64,000 bases of DNA from a virus: the IMG/VR virus record IMGVR_UViG_3300008050_000024, positions 1-64,000 of that record; one strand, written 5' to 3'. Of this stretch, positions 58,971-64,000 are shown piece by piece (within the stretch, counting starts at the first letter, position 1; every line of letters begins with the position of its first letter). The notes below the pieces were generated by a model, which saw only the letters and a list, made by a program, of their open reading frames with translations, did not search any database and was not told where the DNA came from. The translations under genes were made by a program, and so were the position numbers.

Positions 58971-61010
58971 ATGATAAACGACACACCTTGGTTATCGTTC
59001 AAACTCGACGATAGCTTTATCGCACAGTATACAGACATAAATCCCGATCTGGGATTTGACGGGCTTGGCGCTTTTGTTTTTGCCCGGACCTACAGCAGAT
59101 TAAAAGAAGACGGATCCAAGGAGTCGTTTGTCGATGTAATCCGAAGATGCGCGGAAGGAAGCTACTCCCTCCAAAAAGACCACATCATAAGCAACTGCTT
59201 AGGGTGGAACGAGGAAAAAGCACAGTTGAGTGCCCAGGTCATGTTTGATCATATGTACAATTTACGATTCCTGCCAGCAGGAAGAGGGTTGTGGATGATG
59301 GGAACTGAGTACGCACATACTCGGAATCCTATGGGGCTATTCAACTGTGCTTTTGTCTCTACCGAAGAAATTGAGATTGAATCAATCCGCCCATTCACTT
59401 TCCTGATGGATGTGTCGATGGTCGGCGTTGGTTGTGGGTTTGATACAAAAGGTGCAAACAAAATGAAAATGCACAAAGTGCAGAAGGACACTCCTCGAGG
59501 CACTTTTGTAATACCCGATTGCCGGGAAGGGTGGATTGATTCTTTAGCGCTTACAATGCGCCCCTATTTCACGGGCAATGATGCCACTTATGCTTTCGAC
59601 TATTCTAAAATAAGAAAGAAAGGAGAGCTTATTAAAGGGTTTGGCGGGATTGCTGGAGGGCACGAACCCTTAGAACAAATGCACAAGGACATTAAGGAGG
59701 TATTAGATCGCCGTAGCCTGTCCGAAAATCCACTTTTAACTTCCCGGGACATCGTAGACATCATGAATATGATAGGTTCCTGTGTAGTCGCCGGTTCAGT
59801 ACGCAGAACAGCCGAGATTGCTATCGGGGATCCCGACGATGAAGTTTTCCTAAATCTCAAAAATTATGACATAAACCCTGATCGCCAAAACTACGGTCGA
59901 TTCAGCAATAATTCCGTGTTTTCCACAGTCGGCATGAATTACTCGAAACTCGTCCCACGTACACTGGTCAACGGGGAACCGGGATACATTTGGTTAGACA
60001 ACGTGCAGGCCTACGGTCGAATGTGTGATCCTCCGGACTACCGAGATAGAAATGCCCGGGGTTGTAATCCCTGCGGAGAGCAATCACTCGAAAGCTGGGA
60101 AGTATGCAACCTTGTAGAAATCTTCCCACCAAATGTAGAGGATGAAGAGACGTTCATCGATGTTATCAAATATGCCTATCTTTACGGGAAGACAGTAACC
60201 CTGACCAAAACGCACATAGAGGAGACCAACCGAGTCCAGCACAAGAACAGAAGGATCGGTGTAGGCTTATCTGGCTTAGCTATTTTCCGAGAACAGCACG
60301 GCATCGACGCTATGGTACATTGGATGACCCGAGGCTACGGACGCATTAAGTATTATGATGACGTATATTCCAAATGGCTCGGGATCCCCTCATCCATAAA
60401 AACAACAACGATCAAGCCCTCTGGAACTGTGTCACTGGTTGCCGGCGTATCCGCAGGGATACACTACCCTCTATCCCCCTTTTACACAAAAAATATCCGG
60501 ATGTCCGATAACAACCCTTTGACACAATGGGCTAAGGATAGTGGCTTTAAAATTGAACCCGAGATCACACATGAGCAAAACGAAGAAGGAGATTGGGTCC
60601 CTACAGGGAAAAGCAAAGATACCGTAGTTATTTCTTTTCCTGTTAAGATGCCCAATACAAAAAACATGAGAGGACGTGGTGAAGTTTCAGTATGGGAACA
60701 ATTCAAATTGGTTGACCTCGCCCAACGCTATTGGAGTGATAATCAAGTCTCCTGTACAGTGTCCTTCCTAGACTCCGAAGAAGACGATGTTTTGCGAGCC
60801 CTGGAAATGTATGATCGAGACTTAAAGACAATCAGCTTTCTACGGTTTGATGCCGGGATATCTCCACAAATGCCGGAACAAGGGATATCCGAACAAGAGT
60901 ACGATACAATGATTAAAGATATCACCCTTAGACCCCTGTATGATTATGAACTAAAAGATGCAGAAGGCGAATTGGGATGCACTAAAGACACCTGCTCTTT
61001 GGATAACTAG
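58971..61010 (+). CDS. nrdJ: Class II (adenosylcobalamin-dependent) ribonucleotide reductase
   Basis: 679 residues, size of the monomeric class II enzymes. NPCGEQSLESWEVCNLVE at about 365-382 contains the catalytic Cys and Glu and matches the class II signature; FNCAFVST (about 123-130) and KPSGTVSLVAGV (about 482-493) are present. The C-terminus GCTKDTC carries the swinging Cys pair. It reduces ribonucleoside triphosphates or diphosphates to the deoxy form with no separate small subunit. AAGGAC precedes the ATG. Confidence 0.88.
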   Translation: MINDTPWLSFKLDDSFIAQYTDINPDLGFDGLGAFVFARTYSRLKEDGSKESFVDVIRRCAEGSYSLQKDHIISNCLGWNEEKAQLSAQVMFDHMYNLRFLPAGRGLWMMGTEYAHTRNPMGLFNCAFVSTEEIEIESIRPFTFLMDVSMVGVGCGFDTKGANKMKMHKVQKDTPRGTFVIPDCREGWIDSLALTMRPYFTGNDATYAFDYSKIRKKGELIKGFGGIAGGHEPLEQMHKDIKEVLDRRSLSENPLLTSRDIVDIMNMIGSCVVAGSVRRTAEIAIGDPDDEVFLNLKNYDINPDRQNYGRFSNNSVFSTVGMNYSKLVPRTLVNGEPGYIWLDNVQAYGRMCDPPDYRDRNARGCNPCGEQSLESWEVCNLVEIFPPNVEDEETFIDVIKYAYLYGKTVTLTKTHIEETNRVQHKNRRIGVGLSGLAIFREQHGIDAMVHWMTRGYGRIKYYDDVYSKWLGIPSSIKTTTIKPSGTVSLVAGVSAGIHYPLSPFYTKNIRMSDNNPLTQWAKDSGFKIEPEITHEQNEEGDWVPTGKSKDTVVISFPVKMPNTKNMRGRGEVSVWEQFKLVDLAQRYWSDNQVSCTVSFLDSEEDDVLRALEMYDRDLKTISFLRFDAGISPQMPEQGISEQEYDTMIKDITLRPLYDYELKDAEGELGCTKDTCSLDN

Positions 61011-61026
61011 ATTTCTATTAAATGTA

Positions 61027-61056
61027 TTGACCCAGCACACGACCTACATTTAACAT
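61027..61056 (+). promoter_or_regulatory. Promoter-like site
   Basis: TTGACC (61027-61032) with TTAACA (17-base spacer) or TAACAT (18-base). It heads the 129-aa RHH gene and dUTPase unit. Confidence 0.55.
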
Positions 61057-61082
61057 TAGTACAAAGTACAAAGGTTAATATA

Positions 61083-61472
61083 GTGTCTAATCATTTTAAA
61101 CCACAGTCCGATAGCATTGACCGCAAAAGGGTTACCATATTCCTTTCCGACGAAGGCATTCGAGATTTAATGGAAAGGCGAGCGGCCGAGGAAGGCGTGG
61201 AATTAAATGTCTGGATTCGTGAAGTCTTAAAAAGTGCAACAGGAAAAGAAACACAAAACACCAACGACATCACACGGAACTCGGCTGTATGGCAAGAAGT
61301 GATGACTAATGTGCTTACGGGTTCCTTTGATAAAATGCTATTCACAGATGTGCTGTGTAAAATGCTTATGGTACACTGTGATCCTGACCTGTGGAGTAAA
61401 TGTGTGTCCCTGTCATTAAAAACAATGATGACTAATAAAAAAGAAGGAGACGGCTGTGGTAAAGACTCTTGA
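61083..61472 (+). CDS. Ribbon-helix-helix DNA-binding protein, 129 aa
   Basis: GTG start. Residues 16-50 are a good RHH unit: KRVTIFLSDEGIRDLMERRA with a strand, helix, and then VELNVWIREVLKSA. The rest is helical and Cys/Met-rich. RHH proteins are small repressors that bind as dimers. It may control the following dUTPase genes. Confidence 0.7.
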   Translation: MSNHFKPQSDSIDRKRVTIFLSDEGIRDLMERRAAEEGVELNVWIREVLKSATGKETQNTNDITRNSAVWQEVMTNVLTGSFDKMLFTDVLCKMLMVHCDPDLWSKCVSLSLKTMMTNKKEGDGCGKDS

Positions 61473-61734
61473 TGGCTTGTTGAAGAACAAGGAATTGTTC
61501 ACTGCTCCCGACAATCGGAAGAACCGCAGGAAAAAGCAACAAAAACTAAAAGCATCGCAACAAAAATTAAATGACCAAGCCCATCGAATCAATTTATTCG
61601 TACAACGGCGTGGAAAAGATCTACCAACTAATCTTGACGCAGGAGATAACAAAGATGACGAAAACAACCCCGATAGAGATTCACTACCGAGACCTGGAAG
61701 TGAAGAAGATGTACATCGAAAACGGCGGAATTAA
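61456..61734 (+). CDS. Basic, likely disordered protein, 92 aa
   Basis: GTG start with AAGGAG at good spacing. A basic helical region (DNRKNRRKKQQKLKASQQKL) then an acidic/polar disordered tail. It overlaps the dUTPase by 80-164 bases in another frame, so part of one reading may be fortuitous. Confidence 0.45.
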   Translation: MVKTLDGLLKNKELFTAPDNRKNRRKKQQKLKASQQKLNDQAHRINLFVQRRGKDLPTNLDAGDNKDDENNPDRDSLPRPGSEEDVHRKRRN

Positions 61735-62191
61735 AACAGACGGATCAACCGGATTTGACCTCTTGCTTGAAAAAGACGTTCGTTTGCTGGGAACATCCGC
61801 ACTACTCCCTCCCACTTGGCGTCCCTTGCGATTCATGGCGGAATTCGGTGTTGTAGTTCGAGTACCCAGAGACACCACCCTCTTGCTTATGCCTCGTTCC
61901 TCTACGTTTAATCGTTACAATTTAATGCAGGGCAATTCCCTGGGATTGATTGATAACGACTACTGCGGAGAAGGCGACTTCCTAAAAACTACCTGCATTT
62001 GGTTTCCTCATATAGGAGAAGTGGGCGAGCAGGATGGCTTCCGAGAAATGCACAATCCAGAGAACCTCACAATTCCCAAAGGGACTGCCATGTTCCAATT
62101 GTTTTGTGTCAAAAAGTGCATGATCGAACTGATAGGCGATTTTACTCCCGACAATAAATCCCGGGGTGGTTTTGGGTCTACTGGAGTTTAA
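61571..62191 (+). CDS. dut: dUTPase
   Basis: 206 residues from the ATG at 61571; an internal ATG at 61655 with AGGAG upstream gives 178 residues and is the likelier start. Trimeric dUTPase motifs: STGFDLLL (motif 1), MPRSST (2), GLIDNDYCGEGD (3), PKGTAMFQL (4) and the C-terminal SRGGFGSTGV (5). It hydrolyses dUTP to dUMP, supplying dTMP precursor and lowering uracil incorporation. Confidence 0.92.
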   Translation: MTKPIESIYSYNGVEKIYQLILTQEITKMTKTTPIEIHYRDLEVKKMYIENGGIKTDGSTGFDLLLEKDVRLLGTSALLPPTWRPLRFMAEFGVVVRVPRDTTLLLMPRSSTFNRYNLMQGNSLGLIDNDYCGEGDFLKTTCIWFPHIGEVGEQDGFREMHNPENLTIPKGTAMFQLFCVKKCMIELIGDFTPDNKSRGGFGSTGV

Positions 62192-62195
62192 TCAT

Positions 62196-62858
62196 ATGAA
62201 TTTGCGCCGAACCTGCTATGAAGCAATGCACGACATCATTACCACGTTGGTGCGGTACGATGTGCACAAAGCACACGACATAGCCGAACCCTATCGTAAA
62301 AGCCTACAAAGTATGCCCATACTCGACAACACATACGACGGCAATCTGCTTATCCTTACTCTGTACTGGTCTTGGATCCCTGCCTTATGTTTTGACGAAG
62401 TATGTGCTAATAAAGCCATTGAGAAGTTAAGCCTAAAAAGAGGACGACTTTCTTTTAATATGCTAGAAGAAATGGCACAAGCCCAAGACATCGAAGAGCC
62501 TCCAAACCCCGAACAACAAAAAACAATAGAAGAAATGATGTGCCATCGTTGGGATGTTCAACACTATTTAAGAAGATCCGCTATGGGATTGCTTGAACAG
62601 TCGACTCGTGCACTTATCATAGGACTGACAGAACCCAGCAAGAGGATGCAAGCCTGGGTGCACAGACCTATGATGTTGGACAATGCGATATTCCTAGCAA
62701 ATACGTATAATTTCACCATAATGTCCCGCCTGGGATCACTGTGTGAACTAGGATCAAATCACATCATACAAAATAACAAGCGATACACTAAGGAAAAACT
62801 GCACACCAGATTAGAAAGCACAGTAGAAGAAAATGAAGCAAAGGAGTGTGCGAAATGA
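62196..62858 (+). CDS. Hypothetical protein, 220 aa
   Basis: Start chosen at the ATG at 62196 behind GGAG, four bases after the dUTPase stop. Helical with one Trp-rich segment (LTLYWSWIPALCFDEVC) that could be membrane-proximal or a core helix. No motif. Confidence 0.6.
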   Translation: MNLRRTCYEAMHDIITTLVRYDVHKAHDIAEPYRKSLQSMPILDNTYDGNLLILTLYWSWIPALCFDEVCANKAIEKLSLKRGRLSFNMLEEMAQAQDIEEPPNPEQQKTIEEMMCHRWDVQHYLRRSAMGLLEQSTRALIIGLTEPSKRMQAWVHRPMMLDNAIFLANTYNFTIMSRLGSLCELGSNHIIQNNKRYTKEKLHTRLESTVEENEAKECAK

Positions 62859-63085
62859 CGACACCTACAATAGACAACAAAGTGAAACTGCCCGTAGCTA
62901 TTTTCTGCGATTCTGGGACAATGGCTAAATTCCGAAAGATTTGCAGAAAGAATAGATTTTCGTATTCTTTCATGTTGTACAAACTGATGATGATGTTCTG
63001 TTCAATGTCACAGGAGGACATAGATAAACTCATCCTTTTAAAGGCCGAAAATTCGGACGATCCGACTCCAGACACTACTACGTAA
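62855..63085 (+). CDS. Small helical protein, 76 aa
   Basis: ATGA overlap; the ATG at 62855 is about 10 bases after AAAGGAG. A basic Cys/Lys segment (TMAKFRKICRKNRFSYSFML) and an acidic C-terminal helix; a short RHH-like arrangement is possible but not clear. Confidence 0.55.
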   Translation: MTTPTIDNKVKLPVAIFCDSGTMAKFRKICRKNRFSYSFMLYKLMMMFCSMSQEDIDKLILLKAENSDDPTPDTTT

Positions 63086-63161
63086 GCAATTTAAGGATTC
63101 TTCACAAAATAAGACAGCCATGTTTGACACAAAGCCTACATACCACAAAGGAACGTATCCC

Positions 63162-63797
63162 ATGGACAGAATAACAGAACTTTTTCAACAAGTAATGGGC
63201 AAAGGCTACTCAGATCAACTGTTTCCCGATGGATCTACTCCGTATCTTCACCTGGAACTCCAAATGAAAATGTTTCAAGATACTCTAATCTACGGGTTAG
63301 ATTACATCTCATATCAAGCTATCCCTTCTCTAGCCCGCTTTTGTGGTTACATGGAAGGGATCATGGCCTGTGAACCTCCCAAAGAAGACACTGAGGCCAT
63401 CATCTATACAGTCAAAAAATACGCTCAAGTCTATCTACAACCTAACGAGTTAGCTACTTTTCAAAAGTATCAAACAGAAATAGCCCTCTGGTGTTCAACT
63501 GAGCCTCCGCCTGTTCCTGCCACAATAAACACCGACAGTGAACTCGTCCCATGGCTAAACTGGTTCTGCTCCCACATCACAACCATGTATGAAGATGCCC
63601 TAAAAAGAACGGGATATCCACCAGCGACTGTGGAACTTGTCATTCTAAGAGATTTTGTCAATGCACTTGTTTTTGGTCTTACTTCCAATACACTGTGCTG
63701 GTTAGAAGCTACCCCGTCTCTAGACCCGGCCGAGTTACAAGAACTATCGAACAGCCTCCAAACACCCAAAGAAACGAATGTCAGCATTGTAAACTAA
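63162..63797 (+). CDS. Hypothetical protein, 211 aa
   Basis: The ATG at 63162 has AAAGGA before it; an earlier ATG at 63120 has none. The protein is helical with several aromatic-rich segments (YGLDYISYQAIPSLARFCGY; VPWLNWFCSHITTMYEDAL). No motif recognised. Confidence 0.6.
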   Translation: MDRITELFQQVMGKGYSDQLFPDGSTPYLHLELQMKMFQDTLIYGLDYISYQAIPSLARFCGYMEGIMACEPPKEDTEAIIYTVKKYAQVYLQPNELATFQKYQTEIALWCSTEPPPVPATINTDSELVPWLNWFCSHITTMYEDALKRTGYPPATVELVILRDFVNALVFGLTSNTLCWLEATPSLDPAELQELSNSLQTPKETNVSIVN

Positions 63798-63807
63798 AGG
63801 ACATCGC

Positions 63808-64000
63808 ATGCCTACCAGAGAATACCTCAAAAGAGAAGGAAAACTGACTACAGAACAACGTGTGCTCGCTAATCTAAGCACTGTTACCTACATTGCTACA
63901 GACACATTAGCAAAACGAGTCCACAAAAGCGAACCCAGTGTCTTTGGTGTGCTGCAAAGACTATTAGCAGAAGGTAGAATAGAAAAGAAAAAAGAAGGAA
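63808..64000 (+). CDS. Winged-helix DNA-binding protein, truncated by window end
   Basis: ATG at 63808 behind AAAGGA; 64 codons are visible. The pattern EQRVLANLSTVTYIATDTLA and VFGVLQRLLAEGRIEKKK is typical of a winged helix, ending in a basic wing. The rest of the gene lies beyond the window. Confidence 0.7.
   Translation, partial: MPTREYLKREGKLTTEQRVLANLSTVTYIATDTLAKRVHKSEPSVFGVLQRLLAEGRIEKKKEG

Overview
The window looks like part of the genome of a large, lytic, tailed double-stranded DNA bacteriophage. The evidence is a terminase large subunit, a portal protein, a nearly complete phage replication and recombination set, nucleotide-metabolism genes, tightly packed genes with ATGA-type overlaps, and no ribosomal or housekeeping genes. 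Shine-Dalgarno sites of the AAGGAG type and clear TTGACA / TATAAT-like promoters fit a bacterial host using a standard housekeeping sigma factor. The host itself cannot be named from this sequence.

Layout: genes from 1 to about 22.25 kb run leftward (minus strand). Genes from 22.38 kb to the right edge run rightward. The switch lies at 22.25-22.38 kb. The minus arm starts with a probable small terminase, TerL and portal (22.2-17.9 kb), then a roughly 820-nt gene-free block that folds into a dense series of long helices and ends in an intrinsic terminator (16.88-16.06 kb), then a 1052-residue unknown protein with a structured 5' leader (15.6-12.2 kb). After that come about 30 small genes, many encoding zinc-ribbon mini-proteins, and finally an orotate phosphoribosyltransferase (pyrE) at the left edge.

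The plus arm is the DNA-metabolism arm: two SNF2-family helicases, a topoisomerase VI A-like Toprim protein, a DEDD exonuclease, a primase, a stand-alone uracil-DNA glycosylase-like protein, a winged-helix initiator whose own gene carries four iterons (likely origin), a DnaC-like loader and a DnaB-like helicase. These are followed by the 7-deazaguanine cassette queD, queE, folE, a radical SAM gene, queC, a HAD phosphatase and a DpdA-like DNA transglycosylase. Next are a sliding clamp, a UDG-DNA polymerase A fusion, a clamp loader, an ssDNA-binding protein with extra zinc modules, a RecA/UvsX recombinase, a flap nuclease, a PD-(D/E)XK nuclease, a split Rad50 flanking Mre11, a class II (B12-dependent) ribonucleotide reductase and a dUTPase.

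How it fits together: the phage appears to make preQ0 from GTP and place it, or a derivative, into its own DNA as protection against host nucleases. It limits uracil in DNA with dUTPase and two UDG-fold proteins, supplies dNTPs by a B12-dependent RNR, and replicates from an origin inside the initiator gene. The features most worth following up are the preQ0/DpdA cassette with its extra radical SAM enzyme, the giant structured RNA, the structured leader at 15.3-15.6 kb, the iteron origin, and the split Rad50.
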